A stretch of 64,000 nucleotides of DNA from Sanguibacter keddieii DSM 10542 (GCF_000024925.1 NC_013521.1:2542001-2606000), one strand, 5' to 3'. Positions 34,876 through 45,440 are shown, counted from the stretch's first letter. Made by a program: numbers and translations. Notes: a model not told the origin generated them from the letters alone.

Positions 34876-36549
34876 TCAGCCGCGTCGGAGCGCGGGCATC
34901 CCGAGCACCACGGGTGCTCCGGGCTGCGCCGGTGCGCTCCCGTGGTCGTGGCTGTCTCCCCCGAGCCCTGCACGGGCGCGCTCGCGCTGCACCCAGGCGT
35001 CGCCGGACCGGGTCCGTCGCACGGCGTAGACCGGTGTGCTCGCGGAGGTCGCGAGGGCCGAGTCCGCGACGAGGTGGTACGGCGCCGAGCCCGTGACCTG
35101 GACGGTCACCATGTCGCCCGGGCGAGGCACGTCGGGGTCGAGCGTCTCGGCGAGGCGCGGGTCGAGAGCCCCGGTCTCGACAGGGCTCCCGCCCGCGAGG
35201 TGCTCGGAGAGGTGCGCCGGGACCGCGAGGTGCACCAGCCGGTTGTCCTCGGCGCGACCGGTGAGACGGTGGGTGGCGCCGTCCTTGCGTCCGGCCCCCT
35301 CGGTGACGAGGACCTCGACGGTCCGCCCGACCTGCCGGGCGCTCTCTCGCGCCGACACGGCGTCCTGCAGGGCCATGAGTCGCTCGTAGCGCTCCTGCAC
35401 GACCTCCTTCGGCAGCTGGTCCTCGAGGGTCGCCGCGGGAGTGCCGGGGCGTGGTGAGTACTGGAACGTGAAGGCCGAGGCGAAGCGGCTGGCCTCGACC
35501 ACCCGGAGCGTCTCCGCGAAGTCGTCCTCCGTCTCGCCGGGGAACCCGACGATGAGGTCGGTGGTGATGGCCGCCTCCGGGATCGCCGCACGGACCCGGT
35601 CGAGGATGCCGAGGAACCGGTCCGAGCGGTAGGAGCGCCGCATGGCGCGCAGGACCCGGTCCGAGCCGGACTGCAGCGGCATGTGCAGCTGCGGCATGAC
35701 GTTGTGCGTCTCGGCCATCGCGTCGATGACGTCGTCGGTGAAGGCCGCCGGGTGCGGGGAGGTGAAGCGCACCCGCTCGAGACCGTCGATCCGGCCGCAG
35801 GCACGCAGGAGGTGCGCGAAGGCCCCGCGGTCCCCGAACTCCACGCCGTAGCTGTTGACGTTCTGCCCGAGGAGCGTGACCTCGACCGCGCCCTGCGCGA
35901 CGAGAGCCTCGACCTCGGCGAGCACCTGGCCCGGACGGCGGTCGCGCTCCTTGCCGCGCAGGTGCGGCACGATGCAGAAGGTGCACGTGTTGTTGCACCC
36001 GACGGAGATCGAAACCCAGCCGGCGTAGATCGACTCGCGGCGGGTGGGCAGGGTCGAGGGGAACACCTGGAGCGACTCGGCGATCTCGACCTGGGCGGCC
36101 TCGTTGTGGCGGGCCCGCTCGAGGAGCACGGGGAGCGCGTCGAGGTTGTGGGTCCCGAACACGACGTCGACCCACGGGGCCCGCTCGACGATGGTCGAGC
36201 GGTCCTTCTGCGCGAGGCACCCGCCGACGGCGATCTGCATGCCGGCACGTCGCTTCTTCGCACCGGCGAGCTGTCCGAGGTTGCCGTAGAGCCTCGTCGC
36301 GGCGTTCTCACGGACCGCGCAGGTGTTGATGACGACCACGTCGGCCTCGTCGCGGGCTGCGGCCTCGGCAGTCGCCCTCTGGTAGCCGGCCTGCTCGAGC
36401 ATGCCGGACATGTGCTCGGAGTCGTGGACGTTCATCTGGCACCCGAGGGTCCGGACGACGTAGGTACGGGTCCCGGCGTCCGCCGTCTCGCGCGGGAGGC
36501 CAGGCTGCGGGTCGTGCCCGGCGTCCAGCGGGAGGGTTCTCGTCGACAT
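34876..36549 (-). CDS. miaB: tRNA-2-methylthio-N6-dimethylallyladenosine synthase MiaB
   Basis: Radical-SAM methylthiotransferase that completes ms2i6A37 on tRNA after MiaA. 557 residues: UPF0004 domain with cluster ligands Cys37, Cys77 and Cys111, radical-SAM motif Cys185/189/192 ([10 protein letters not shown]), and a TRAM domain (about 385-460). The C-terminus is extended by about 60 residues of low complexity compared with E. coli (474 residues). ATG 36549 chosen; TAAACT lies 7 nt upstream and there is no Shine-Dalgarno sequence, so it is probably leaderless. An in-frame start at 36654 would add 35 non-conserved residues. Confidence 0.95.
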   Translation of the reverse strand: MSTRTLPLDAGHDPQPGLPRETADAGTRTYVVRTLGCQMNVHDSEHMSGMLEQAGYQRATAEAAARDEADVVVINTCAVRENAATRLYGNLGQLAGAKKRRAGMQIAVGGCLAQKDRSTIVERAPWVDVVFGTHNLDALPVLLERARHNEAAQVEIAESLQVFPSTLPTRRESIYAGWVSISVGCNNTCTFCIVPHLRGKERDRRPGQVLAEVEALVAQGAVEVTLLGQNVNSYGVEFGDRGAFAHLLRACGRIDGLERVRFTSPHPAAFTDDVIDAMAETHNVMPQLHMPLQSGSDRVLRAMRRSYRSDRFLGILDRVRAAIPEAAITTDLIVGFPGETEDDFAETLRVVEASRFASAFTFQYSPRPGTPAATLEDQLPKEVVQERYERLMALQDAVSARESARQVGRTVEVLVTEGAGRKDGATHRLTGRAEDNRLVHLAVPAHLSEHLAGGSPVETGALDPRLAETLDPDVPRPGDMVTVQVTGSAPYHLVADSALATSASTPVYAVRRTRSGDAWVQRERARAGLGGDSHDHGSAPAQPGAPVVLGMPALRRG

Positions 36550-36556
36550 CCGGCCA

Positions 36557-36562
36557 AGTTTA
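36557..36562 (-). promoter_or_regulatory. Leaderless -10 element, miaB
   Basis: TAAACT on the minus strand ends 7 nt before the miaB ATG, the closest to TATAAT among the leaderless promoters here. Confidence 0.6.
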
Positions 36563-36669
36563 CGGCTCGCGCGCCCTGGGCGGTGACGTCTGCCGGCCCG
36601 GGGACCCTGCGGTCGACCGACTGCCCCGGCGTCGGGCCCGGGTCCCGCCGTCACACCGCAGCCGTGGCG

Positions 36670-38136
36670 TCAGCCGGCGGTCGCCTGTGCGCGCAGCTCA
36701 CGCACGACGGTGATCGAGATCTCGCCGGGGTAGCTCAGCGCGGCCTCGATGTCCTTCGCGATATCTCGGGCGAGGCCCGGGAGGTCGTCGTCGGTCACCG
36801 CCGAGGGCTCGACCACCACCCGGAGCTCGTGACCGCTCGCGAGGGCGAGCGCACGGGTGACCCCGGGGTGGGCCACGGCGACGCCCTCGAGCCGTTCCAT
36901 GCGCTCGACGTACCGGTCGAGCTCGTCGCGTCGCGCGCCCGGCCGGGCGGCGGAGCAGGCGTCGGCGGCCTGGACGAGCACCGCCTCGACCGTCTCGGCG
37001 GGGACCTCGTCGTGGTGCGCGGCGACGGCGTTGACGACCGCGTGCGTCTCGCCCGCCGCGCTCAGCAGGCGTGCACCGGCGGCGGCGTGCGACCCGCCGG
37101 CGGAGGCGCTGACGCCCTTGCCGACGTCGTGCAGGAAGGCGGCCCGCCGCGCCGTCTCGACGTCAGCACCGACCTCGGCCGCCAGGCTCGCTGCGACGAG
37201 CGCCGTCTCCACGCTGTGCTCGAGCACGCTCTGCCCGTAGGAGGTGCGGTGCCGTAGCGCGCCGACGGCGAGGACGAGCTCGTGCGGCAGCCGGGCGACG
37301 CCGGCTCGCTCCGCAGCGTCGTGGCCGGCGGCAGCGGTCCGTGCGGGGGCGTCGGCGAGAGCCTGCGCGTAGGCGGACTCGATGCGCTGCGGGTGGATGC
37401 GCCCGTCGTCGATGAGCGCCTGGAGAGTCGCCTGGGCTACCTCGCGGCGCTCGGCGTCGAAGGACGAGAGCTGGACCGTGCTCGAGTCGTCCTCGACCAG
37501 CAGGTTGACTCCCGTGACAGCCTCGAAGGTCCGGATGTTGCGCCCCTCGCGGCCGATGATCCGACCACGGAGGTCGTCCGTGGGGAGCGGCACGATCGTG
37601 ACCGCGACAGCCGAGCTGGTCGGCACGCTGAGGCGCTGGACCGCGGTCGCGACGATCCGACGGGCAGACTGGTCGGCGGTCCGGCGGGCGGCCGCCTCGA
37701 CACGTCGTACGGCGCCGCTGGCCTCGTGCTCGGCGTCGGCACGCAGCACCTCGGAGAGCCGTGCGACGGCCTGCTCGCGGCTCAGGCCGGAGCTCTCCTC
37801 GAGCTCACGGACCAGGTCGTCGCGGAGCCGTCCGCGCTCCGCCGCGGCGCCTGCTGCGTCGACGACCGCCTGGGCTGCGAGGGCCTGGAGACGCTCCTCG
37901 GCCTCTTCGAGGCGCGCGCGCCGGGACGAGAGGTCCTTCTCGAGGGCCCGGGCCTCGTCGAGCCGGACCCGCGACTCGTCGTCACGGCGTCGGGTGTCGT
38001 TGCGGAGCTCGTCGACGTCTGCTGCGGCACGGGACCGGACGGCGGCCGCCTCGCGGCGGGCCGTCTGGACGAGGAGCAGGGCGACGAGGCAGGTGACGAG
38101 CAGCGCGAGCAGGGTCCCGAGCTCTGCACCGGTCAC
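36670..38136 (-). CDS. rny: Ribonuclease Y
   Basis: Membrane-anchored endoribonuclease that initiates mRNA decay in many Gram-positives. 488 residues: an N-terminal membrane helix (4-24), a long coiled coil (about 27-165), a KH domain with GRIIGREGRNIRTFE (191-205), and an HD domain with His307 and His336/Asp337 (LHDVGKG), then the conserved C-terminal region. All domains are intact. GTG start with AGGAGG seven bases upstream. Between recX and miaB, as in many actinobacteria; those genomes often also have RNase E/J, so its share of decay is unclear. Confidence 0.94.
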   Translation of the reverse strand: MTGAELGTLLALLVTCLVALLLVQTARREAAAVRSRAAADVDELRNDTRRRDDESRVRLDEARALEKDLSSRRARLEEAEERLQALAAQAVVDAAGAAAERGRLRDDLVRELEESSGLSREQAVARLSEVLRADAEHEASGAVRRVEAAARRTADQSARRIVATAVQRLSVPTSSAVAVTIVPLPTDDLRGRIIGREGRNIRTFEAVTGVNLLVEDDSSTVQLSSFDAERREVAQATLQALIDDGRIHPQRIESAYAQALADAPARTAAAGHDAAERAGVARLPHELVLAVGALRHRTSYGQSVLEHSVETALVAASLAAEVGADVETARRAAFLHDVGKGVSASAGGSHAAAGARLLSAAGETHAVVNAVAAHHDEVPAETVEAVLVQAADACSAARPGARRDELDRYVERMERLEGVAVAHPGVTRALALASGHELRVVVEPSAVTDDDLPGLARDIAKDIEAALSYPGEISITVVRELRAQATAG

Positions 38137-38186
38137 CGTCGATCCTCCTGCGTGTCTGGGACCCGTCGTTCAGCTGTCGTCGCTGG

Positions 38187-38840
38187 TCACCCGGGTGCTC
38201 CATCATGACCGACGTCGGGCTGCATCCAGGTGTCATCCGCGGACGTGTCGCCCGCGGGGTCCTCGACGCCGGCGTCCAGGCCGTCGTCGCGGGCAGGCTC
38301 TTCGGCGAGCGCGGCCCGGATCGCCTGCATCGCGACGGCAGACGAGTAGCCCTTGCGCCCCAGGGCGCCGAGGGCGCGGCGCACCCTGACGGCGTGCTCG
38401 AGCGAGCTGGTCCGGCGCAGCCGGGCCCGAGCGACGTCGAGGGCCGCCTCGGTCTCGTCGTCCTCGTCGACCTGGGCGAGGGCCTGCGCAGCGGTCTCGT
38501 CGTCGATGCCCTTGCGCCGGAGCTCTTGGGCGATCGCCCGTCGGCTCTGCCCTCGCTCGGTGAACCTCGTGCGGACGATCATGGCCGCGAGCTCGGCGTC
38601 GTCGAGCAGGCCGACGTTCTCGAGGCGGTCGAGCAGCTCGGTGACGACGTCGGGCTCGTCACCTGCGGCGAGCAGGCGCTCTTCGACCTGCCTCCGGCTC
38701 TTGGGGGCGGCGGTGAGGATCTTGAGCGCCCGGTTGCGCGCCCGCTCGACCTGCTCGACGCGGGACGGCGCAGAGACCGCGGTCCCCTCCTCTTCCCCAG
38801 GAGCGGTCCGCGGTCTCTGCGAGCGTGTCGAGCGACTCAG
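38187..38840 (-). CDS. recX: Regulatory protein RecX (start uncertain)
   Basis: Modulator that caps RecA filaments. The three-helix repeats are evident ([41 protein letters not shown], and [17 protein letters not shown]). The acidic C-terminal 30 residues are non-conserved. No ATG, GTG or TTG in frame lies between the recA stop and the domain. I place the start at CTG 38840, which overlaps the recA stop as CTGA and gives 217 residues. GAGGAGG lies six bases before an in-frame GTC (38775-38777), so initiation there is another option. A 14-bp hairpin between recA and recX holds that ribosome site in its loop. Confidence 0.82.
   Translation of the reverse strand: MSRSTRSQRPRTAPGEEEGTAVSAPSRVEQVERARNRALKILTAAPKSRRQVEERLLAAGDEPDVVTELLDRLENVGLLDDAELAAMIVRTRFTERGQSRRAIAQELRRKGIDDETAAQALAQVDEDDETEAALDVARARLRRTSSLEHAVRVRRALGALGRKGYSSAVAMQAIRAALAEEPARDDGLDAGVEDPAGDTSADDTWMQPDVGHDGAPG
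38769..38821 (-). promoter_or_regulatory. recA-recX attenuator-like hairpin
   Basis: A perfect 14-bp stem (38769-38782 with 38808-38821) encloses a 25-nt loop that holds the only good Shine-Dalgarno sequence (GAGGAGG) of the region. It lies 16 bp past the recA stop. In E. coli a leaky terminator separates recA from recX; this element may limit recX similarly, or at the level of translation. Confidence 0.65.
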
Positions 38841-39916
38841 GAGTCGCTCTTCTTCCCCTTGGCAGCGGCCTTGGCGGGCGCTGCGTCGATCGGCGCAGGG
38901 GTAGCCGGGGCGTCGACCTGCGCGCCGACGCCGAGCTTCTCCTTGATGCGCTTCTCGAGCTCGTTGGCGAGGTCGGGGTTGTCCTTGAGGAAGGTCCGGG
39001 CGTTCTCCTTGCCCTGGCCGAGCTGGTCGCCGTCGTAGGTGAACCACGAGCCGGACTTGCGCACGAAGCCGTGCTCGACACCCATGTCGATGAGGCCACC
39101 CTCGCGGGAGATCCCGTGCCCGTAGAGGATGTCGAACTCCGCCTGCTTGAAGGGCGGGGCCATCTTGTTCTTGACGACCTTGACGCGGGTGCGGTTACCG
39201 ACCGGCTCGGTGCCCTCCTTGAGGGTCTCGATCCGACGGATGTCGAGGCGCACCGAGGCGTAGAACTTCAGAGCCTTGCCACCGGTGGTGGTCTCGGGCG
39301 AGCCGAACATCACACCGATCTTCTCGCGGAGCTGGTTGATGAAGATCGCGGTGGTGCCGGAGGAGCTCAGCGCACCGGTGATCTTGCGCAGCGCCTGCGA
39401 CATGAGTCGCGCCTGGAGGCCGACGTGGCTGTCACCCATCTCGCCCTCGATCTCGGCCTTGGGCACGAGCGCGGCGACGGAGTCGATGACGATGATGTCG
39501 ATCGCACCCGACCGGATGAGCATGTCCGCGATCTCGAGCGCCTGCTCGCCGGTGTCCGGCTGCGAGACGAGGAGGGCGTCGGTGTCCACGCCGAGCTTCT
39601 TGGCGTAGTCGGGGTCGAGGGCGTGCTCGGCGTCGATGAAGGCGGCGATGCCGCCGTTGCGCTGGGCGCTCGCGACGGCGTGCAGCGCGACGGTGGTCTT
39701 ACCGCTCGACTCGGGGCCGTAGACCTCGACGACGCGGCCGCGGGGCAGCCCGCCGATGCCGAGCGCGATGTCGAGGGCGATCGACCCGGTGGGGATCACC
39801 TCGACGGGCGCCCTGCCGTCCTCGCCGAGACGCATGATCGAGCCCTTGCCGAAGTTCCGGTCGATCTGCGCGAGCGCGGCCTCGAGCGCCTTCTCGCGAT
39901 CTGCTGGTGCGGGCAT
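38837..39916 (-). CDS. recA: Recombinase RecA
   Basis: DNA strand-exchange ATPase and SOS co-protease, 359 residues. Walker [10 protein letters not shown] at 67-75, the MAW-type [16 protein letters not shown], the [14 protein letters not shown] block, and L1/L2 loops with [15 protein letters not shown] and [28 protein letters not shown]. No intein is present. The C-terminus is Ala/Pro/Lys-rich. ATG preceded by GAGAGGCGG. A LexA box lies about 150 bp upstream. RecX follows directly. Confidence 0.98.
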   Translation of the reverse strand: MPAPADREKALEAALAQIDRNFGKGSIMRLGEDGRAPVEVIPTGSIALDIALGIGGLPRGRVVEVYGPESSGKTTVALHAVASAQRNGGIAAFIDAEHALDPDYAKKLGVDTDALLVSQPDTGEQALEIADMLIRSGAIDIIVIDSVAALVPKAEIEGEMGDSHVGLQARLMSQALRKITGALSSSGTTAIFINQLREKIGVMFGSPETTTGGKALKFYASVRLDIRRIETLKEGTEPVGNRTRVKVVKNKMAPPFKQAEFDILYGHGISREGGLIDMGVEHGFVRKSGSWFTYDGDQLGQGKENARTFLKDNPDLANELEKRIKEKLGVGAQVDAPATPAPIDAAPAKAAAKGKKSDS

Positions 39917-40067
39917 GTCTGCCGCCTCTCCGTCTGAGAGCGGTCGCCCGCTCGGTGTGGTGCCTGTCGTATGACGAGGACGCTACGTCCTACCTCTGAC
40001 ACGAGCGCCGGGAACGAGCCCTCGTGTGGACGACGCATCTGAAGAGGCGCCCTGCGGACAACGATAA

Positions 40068-40083
40068 CCGAACATCTGTTCGA
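40068..40083 (-). promoter_or_regulatory. LexA box (SOS) of recA
   Basis: CCGAACATCTGTTCGA matches the SOS palindrome at 11 of 12 half-site positions. It lies about 150 bp upstream of recA, between recA and the small DUF3046 gene. Confidence 0.88.
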
Positions 40084-40202
40084 AGATCCACCCGCGCCCC
40101 GGCGTGTCCCGAGAGCCTCCGTGCGTGTCGGTGCGTCTCCGTGCGTCTCACGCGTCTCGGTGCACCGCGCCCGCAGCCCGGCGGCATCTCTCGACCTCGC
40201 CG

Positions 40203-40442
40203 TCAGCGGGCCGGTGGCGCCTGCCGGAAGAGGTCGCTCCCCCAGCGCCGTGCGTCGGGGACGTCCATCGCGTCGCAGAGCGCGTGCCACACGACGCGGG
40301 GCTCGACCCCGGCCTCGACCGCCTGGGCGGCGGTCCGGTCGCCCAGGGCCGTGAGCACCTGGTCGTCGGCCAGCGTCCTGCCGTAGGCGCGGCCGAAGAC
40401 GTCGTCGACCAGGTCCCAGAACTCTCTGTTGCGCACCCTCAC
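40203..40442 (-). CDS. DUF3046 small protein
   Basis: A 79-residue protein with the family start (RNREFWDLVDDVFGRAYGRTLADD), the AVEAGVEPRVVWHALCDAMDVP block and a C-terminal basic tail. DUF3046 genes are usually found next to recA in actinobacteria; function unknown. Two GTG codons (40442 and 40436) are possible starts. The second would give (M)RNREFW, closest to the family norm. It is divergent from lhr with 48 bp between the starts. Confidence 0.88.
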   Translation of the reverse strand: MRVRNREFWDLVDDVFGRAYGRTLADDQVLTALGDRTAAQAVEAGVEPRVVWHALCDAMDVPDARRWGSDLFRQAPPAR

Positions 40443-40478
40443 AGGGTGCCACGACCGACGCGTGTCGGCGGAACCAGA

Positions 40479-40484
40479 CACAAT
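40479..40484 (+). promoter_or_regulatory. Candidate leaderless -10 element, lhr
   Basis: CACAAT ends 6 nt before the lhr GTG start; no Shine-Dalgarno sequence. It matches TAnnnT only at positions 2 and 6. Confidence 0.4.
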
Positions 40485-40490
40485 GTCACG

Positions 40491-43400
40491 GTGGCCACAG
40501 GACAGCAGGACGACACCGCGGCGCGGGCCGCCCGCGACATCGCGCACGACCCGGACGCCCGGCGCCCTGCGCTCGAGCGCTTCAGCCCGGCGACCCAGGC
40601 GTGGTTCGCCGGGGCCTTCCACGCCCCCACGGCGGCGCAGACCGGCACCTGGGACGCCGTCGCGGACGGCCACCACGCGCTCGTCGTCGCGCCGACCGGG
40701 TCGGGCAAGACCCTCGCGGCCTTCCTCTGGGCCCTCGACGGCCTGCTCGACCCCTCCGGCCCCGAGCCCGAGCCACCGGCCCGCTGCCGGGTCGTGTACG
40801 TCTCGCCCCTCAAGGCGCTCGCCGCTGACGTCGAGCGGAACCTGCGCTCCCCGCTCGCCGGTGTGCGGCAGTCGGCCGCTCGCCGCGGGGAGGCCATCCG
40901 GGAGGTACGCGTCGGCACCCGTACCGGTGACACCCCGGCGAGCGAGCGTCGCGCCTTCGCGACCACCCCGCCGGACATCCTCATCACGACGCCGGAGTCG
41001 CTGTTCCTCATCCTCACCTCGGGCGCCCGGGAAGGGCTCCGCGGTGTCACCACGGTGATCCTCGACGAGATCCACGCGGTCGCGGGGACCAAGCGCGGGG
41101 CCCACCTGGCGGTCTCGCTCGAACGTCTCGACGCCCTCGTCGAGACGCCCGTCCAGCGCATCGGGCTGTCGGCCACCGTGACTCCGGTCTCCTCCGTCGC
41201 GGCCTTCCTGGCCGGCAGCAGGACGCCCGCAGACGGCGGACGCACCGTCGACGTGGTCCAGCCGCCCGCGTCGAAGACCATCGAGGTCGACGTGGTCGTG
41301 CCGGTGCCCGACCTCGCCGACCTGCGCTCGGCGCCGACCGCCGGCGCCACCGACGGCCCGCAGGCTCAGGGAGCACCGGCACCGGGGACGCAGCCTCCGG
41401 GCGCCGGAGGGCCCGCCACCCTCGCACCCGGCGTGCCCGACCTCTCGGGGGCGGCTGCCGGACCCCGCGCCCGGCCGTCCGTCTGGCCGCACATCGAGGA
41501 GCGGGTGGTCGACCTGGTCGCCGCCCACCGTTCGACGCTCGTCTTCACGAACTCGCGCCGGGGCGCGGAGCGGCTCACCTCTCGCATGAACGAGGTGTGG
41601 GCCGAGCGCGAGGGTGCCGACCACACCGACCCGGGCGAGGCGCACCCGGCGCTCGTGCAGGGCCAGTCCGGCGCCTCGACGGGGGCGCCCGGCGTGCTCG
41701 CCCGCGCCCACCACGGGTCGATGAGCCGTGCCGAGCGCACCCACACCGAGACCGAGCTCAAGGAGGGACGGCTGCCCGCCGTGGTCTCGACCTCGTCGCT
41801 CGAGCTCGGCATCGACATGGGCGCGATCGACCTCGTGGTGCAGATCGGCTCGCCGCCGTCGGTCGCGAGCGGCCTCCAGCGGATCGGCCGCGCCGGCCAC
41901 CAGGTCGGGGCTGTCTCCCACGGGGTCGTCTTCCCGATGCACCGCGGAGACCTGGTCCCGTCGACCGTCATCGCCGAGCGGATGCGGACCGGGAGCATCG
42001 AGCCCGTCCACGTCATGCGCAACCCGCTCGACGTGCTGGCCCAGCAGGTCGTCGCCATGGTCGCGACCGAGGACTGGCACATCGAGGAGCTCGCGACCGT
42101 CCTCCGGCGCGCCGACCCGTACACCACCCTCGGGGACCGCACGCTGCGCGCCGTGCTGGACATGCTCGCCGGTCGCTACCCGAGCGAGGACTTCGGTGAG
42201 CTCCGCGCGCGCATCGTGTGGGACCGGGTGACCGACACGCTCTCCGCACGCCCCGGCGCGCTGCGCCTGGCGGTCACCAGCGGAGGCACCATCCCGGACC
42301 GTGGTCTCTACGGGGTCTTCCTCGCGACGGGCGCGAGCGGCGCCACGGGCGACTCCGGGAGCCCGAGAGGCGGGAAGCGCGTCGGCGAGCTCGACGAGGA
42401 GATGGTCTACGAGTCCCGGGTCGGCGACACCTTCACCCTCGGGTCGAGCACGTGGCGGATCGAGGACATCACCCCCGACCAGGTGCTCGTGAGCCCTGCC
42501 CCGGGCGTGCCCGGGCGGCTGCCCTTCTGGAAGGGCGACTCCCCCGGGCGCCCCGCCGAGCTCGGGCGGGCGATCGGCGCCTGGGTCCGCGAGGCGAGCC
42601 AGCAGGCCGGCACAGCAGGCACAGGCTCCAGCACTCCCTGGGCGGGGCTCGACCCCTGGGCCACCGACAACCTCCGGGCTTACCTCGACGAGCAGCGCGA
42701 GGCCACCGGCGTCGTCCCCGACGACAAGACCCTCCTGGTCGAGAGGTTCCGTGACGAGCTCGGCGACTGGCGCGTGGTGATCCACTCCCCCTACGGCGCC
42801 AAGGTCCACGCGCCGTGGGCTCTCGTGCTCGCCGCGCGCATCCGGGAGCGCTTCGGCATCGACGCCGCCGCGATGCACTCCGACGACGGCATCGTGCTGC
42901 GCATGCCCGACGTCTCGGACCCCTTCGCCGAGCTGCCAGACGGGACGAGCACCGACGCCTCGCGCGACCAGGTCGACCTGGCCGAGCTGCTGCTCGACCC
43001 CGAGGCGGTCGAGACCGCGGTGCGGTCCGAGCTCAGCGGGTCCAACCTCTTCGGGGCACGCTTCCGGGAGGCCGCGGCCCGCGCCCTGCTGCTCCCCCGC
43101 CGACGTCCCGACCGTCGCCAGCCGCTGTGGCAGCAGCGTCACCGCTCGGCCCAGCTGCTGAGCGTCGCGTCCGGGTTCCCCGACTTCCCGATCGTCCTCG
43201 AGGCCGTCCGGGAGTGCCTCCAGGACGACTTCGACGTCGCGTCGCTCGTCTCCCTCATGAAGGACGTCGAGGACGGGCGGGTCCAGGTCGTCGAGGTCAC
43301 GACCCGCACCCCGTCGCCCTTCGCCCAGTCCCTGCTGTTCGGGTACACGGCGCAGTTCCTCTACGACGGGGACGCGCCGCTCGCCGAGCGCCGCGCTGCC

Positions 43401-45440
43401 GCGCTGACCCTCGACCCGGACCTGCTGGCCGAGCTCCTCGGCAGCGACGGCAGCTCGCAGATCGCCGACCTCCTCGACCCCGACGCCGTGGTGCGGACCG
43501 AGCAGGAGCTGTCCGGCCTGGCTCCCGAGCGGCACGCCCGGCACGCGGAGGACCTCTGGGACCTGCTGCGCAGGACCGGACCGCTCACCACGGCGGAGGT
43601 TGTCGAGCGGACCCGCGAGGACGTCCGCGGCGAGGCCGAGCAGTGGCTCGACGCGCTCGCCGCCAGCCGCCGGGTCGTCCAGGTGCGCATCGCCGGCGTC
43701 GAGCCCGCAGAGCGGTGGGCCGTCGCCGAGGACGCCGGGCGTCTGCGGGACGCGCTCGGAGTCGCGCTGCCCGTGGGGCTGCCGGAGAGCGTCACGGAGC
43801 TGGTGCCCGACCCGCTCGGCGACCTCGTCCGCCGGTACTCGCGCACCCACGGCCCCTTCGCCGCCCGGGACCTCGCCGGCCGCTACGGGCTCGGCGTCGC
43901 CGTGGTCGCGGACGTGCTGCGTCGCCACGTGCAGGCCGGGCAGCTGGTCACGGGCAGGCTGCGGCCGGACGTCCTCGGCGGGACGGGCGAGGACTACTGC
44001 GACGCCGACGTGCTGCGGACGCTGCGTCGTCGGTCCCTGGCCGCGCTGCGCGCCGAGGTCGAGCCCGTCCAGCACCCGGCGCTCGGGGTGTTCTTGCCCC
44101 GGTGGCAGTCGGTGGGCGGTCTCCGCGGGGTCGACGGGCTCTACCGGGTGGTCGAGCAGCTCTCGGGCGCCCCGGTACCGGTCTCCGCGCTCGAGTCGCA
44201 GATCCTCCCGGCGCGCGTGGTCGACTACCGGCCCTCGATGCTCGACGAGCTGACGACGTCGGGCGAGGTCCTCTGGTGCGGGCACCACGAGCTCCCGGGC
44301 GGGCGCGGCGCGGCGGACGCCATGATCAGCCTGCACCTCGCCGACTCGGCGCACCTGACCCTGCGCCCAGTCGAGGCGGACGACGCCCCGCTCACCGACC
44401 TGCAGGCGGCGGTCCTCGGGCTGCTCGAGGCCTCGGGAGGGTTCTTCTACCCACGGCTCGCGTCCTCGCTCGAGCACCCCGGCCCCGAGGTCCTCGCTGC
44501 GCTGTGGGAGCTCGTCTGGTCCGGCCACGTCACCAACGACACCCTGGGCCCCCTCCGTGGACGGCTCAGCGGCCGTCGCGCGACGAGCCGGTCGAGCCCG
44601 GCCGCGAGACCGCGCCCCCTGAGCCGCCGACCCCGCTTCTCCTCTCTCGGTGCGACCGCGAGCTCGATCCGAGAGGCTGCCGCAGACCCGTCGGGCGGCG
44701 GCCGGTGGTCGGCGCTGCCGGTCCGCGACGTCGACACCACCCGGCGCGCGCACGCGCTCGCCACGGTCCTGCTCGACCGGCACGGCGTGCTCACCCGCGC
44801 GGTCACCGGCGCCGAGCAGGTCACCTCCGAGTACCGCGGGGTCTACAAGGTCCTCGGCGCGCTCGAGACGGCGGGCCAGGTGCGTCGCGGGTACTTCGTG
44901 GAGCACCTCGGTGGCTCGCAGTTCGCCCTGCCTGGCGCGGTGGACCAGCTGCGCACCGCGGAGAACGACAGGGTCCGGGAGGCCGAGCGGACCGACCCGC
45001 CGACGGCGCTGTGCCTCGCCGCGACCGACCCCGCCCAGCCGTACGGGGCGGCGCTGGCGTGGCCGCCCTCCCCCGGCGCGGAGGAGGCGGGGCGCTCGGG
45101 TCACCGTCCCGGCCGGAAGGCCGGTGCGCACGTGGTCGTGGTCCGTGGAGAGCTCGTCCTCTACCTCGAGCGCGGCGGGCGCAGCCTCCTGACGTTCTCC
45201 GACGACCAGACGCTCCTCGAGCCTGCGACCCGTGCACTGGCGCTGTCCGTGGCGGACGGCCGCCTCGGCAAGGTCACGCTGCGCCGGGTCGACGGGGACG
45301 AGTCGCTGACCGTGGCCGGTGCCAGCCGCACCGCCGGGGTCGCCGCGCTGGTCGCAGCAGGCTTCGGTCCGACACCCTCCGGGCTCCGGCTCTCCGGTCT
45401 CCCGGCAGGTCGCCGGTCCGCGGGCGGTGCCCGTGCCTGA
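40491..45440 (+). CDS. lhr: Lhr-type large ATP-dependent helicase
   Basis: SF2 3'-5' helicase (Lhr/HelY-like) of 1649 residues, linked to DNA repair in mycobacteria. The N-terminal RecA pair has APTGSGKT at 67-74, DEIH at about 192-195, GLSATVTP, LVFTNSRRGAERL, SSLELGID and QRIGRAGHQVG. A winged-helix domain and the long C-terminal Lhr domain with further winged-helix modules follow; an Ala/Pro/Gly-rich loop lies near residue 285-325. Length matches full-length bacterial Lhr. GTG 40491 gives this length; frames upstream run through the recA-side intergenic region. The nei gene overlaps its 3' end by eight bases, so the two repair genes form an operon. Confidence 0.94.
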   Translation: MATGQQDDTAARAARDIAHDPDARRPALERFSPATQAWFAGAFHAPTAAQTGTWDAVADGHHALVVAPTGSGKTLAAFLWALDGLLDPSGPEPEPPARCRVVYVSPLKALAADVERNLRSPLAGVRQSAARRGEAIREVRVGTRTGDTPASERRAFATTPPDILITTPESLFLILTSGAREGLRGVTTVILDEIHAVAGTKRGAHLAVSLERLDALVETPVQRIGLSATVTPVSSVAAFLAGSRTPADGGRTVDVVQPPASKTIEVDVVVPVPDLADLRSAPTAGATDGPQAQGAPAPGTQPPGAGGPATLAPGVPDLSGAAAGPRARPSVWPHIEERVVDLVAAHRSTLVFTNSRRGAERLTSRMNEVWAEREGADHTDPGEAHPALVQGQSGASTGAPGVLARAHHGSMSRAERTHTETELKEGRLPAVVSTSSLELGIDMGAIDLVVQIGSPPSVASGLQRIGRAGHQVGAVSHGVVFPMHRGDLVPSTVIAERMRTGSIEPVHVMRNPLDVLAQQVVAMVATEDWHIEELATVLRRADPYTTLGDRTLRAVLDMLAGRYPSEDFGELRARIVWDRVTDTLSARPGALRLAVTSGGTIPDRGLYGVFLATGASGATGDSGSPRGGKRVGELDEEMVYESRVGDTFTLGSSTWRIEDITPDQVLVSPAPGVPGRLPFWKGDSPGRPAELGRAIGAWVREASQQAGTAGTGSSTPWAGLDPWATDNLRAYLDEQREATGVVPDDKTLLVERFRDELGDWRVVIHSPYGAKVHAPWALVLAARIRERFGIDAAAMHSDDGIVLRMPDVSDPFAELPDGTSTDASRDQVDLAELLLDPEAVETAVRSELSGSNLFGARFREAAARALLLPRRRPDRRQPLWQQRHRSAQLLSVASGFPDFPIVLEAVRECLQDDFDVASLVSLMKDVEDGRVQVVEVTTRTPSPFAQSLLFGYTAQFLYDGDAPLAERRAAALTLDPDLLAELLGSDGSSQIADLLDPDAVVRTEQELSGLAPERHARHAEDLWDLLRRTGPLTTAEVVERTREDVRGEAEQWLDALAASRRVVQVRIAGVEPAERWAVAEDAGRLRDALGVALPVGLPESVTELVPDPLGDLVRRYSRTHGPFAARDLAGRYGLGVAVVADVLRRHVQAGQLVTGRLRPDVLGGTGEDYCDADVLRTLRRRSLAALRAEVEPVQHPALGVFLPRWQSVGGLRGVDGLYRVVEQLSGAPVPVSALESQILPARVVDYRPSMLDELTTSGEVLWCGHHELPGGRGAADAMISLHLADSAHLTLRPVEADDAPLTDLQAAVLGLLEASGGFFYPRLASSLEHPGPEVLAALWELVWSGHVTNDTLGPLRGRLSGRRATSRSSPAARPRPLSRRPRFSSLGATASSIREAAADPSGGGRWSALPVRDVDTTRRAHALATVLLDRHGVLTRAVTGAEQVTSEYRGVYKVLGALETAGQVRRGYFVEHLGGSQFALPGAVDQLRTAENDRVREAERTDPPTALCLAATDPAQPYGAALAWPPSPGAEEAGRSGHRPGRKAGAHVVVVRGELVLYLERGGRSLLTFSDDQTLLEPATRALALSVADGRLGKVTLRRVDGDESLTVAGASRTAGVAALVAAGFGPTPSGLRLSGLPAGRRSAGGARA

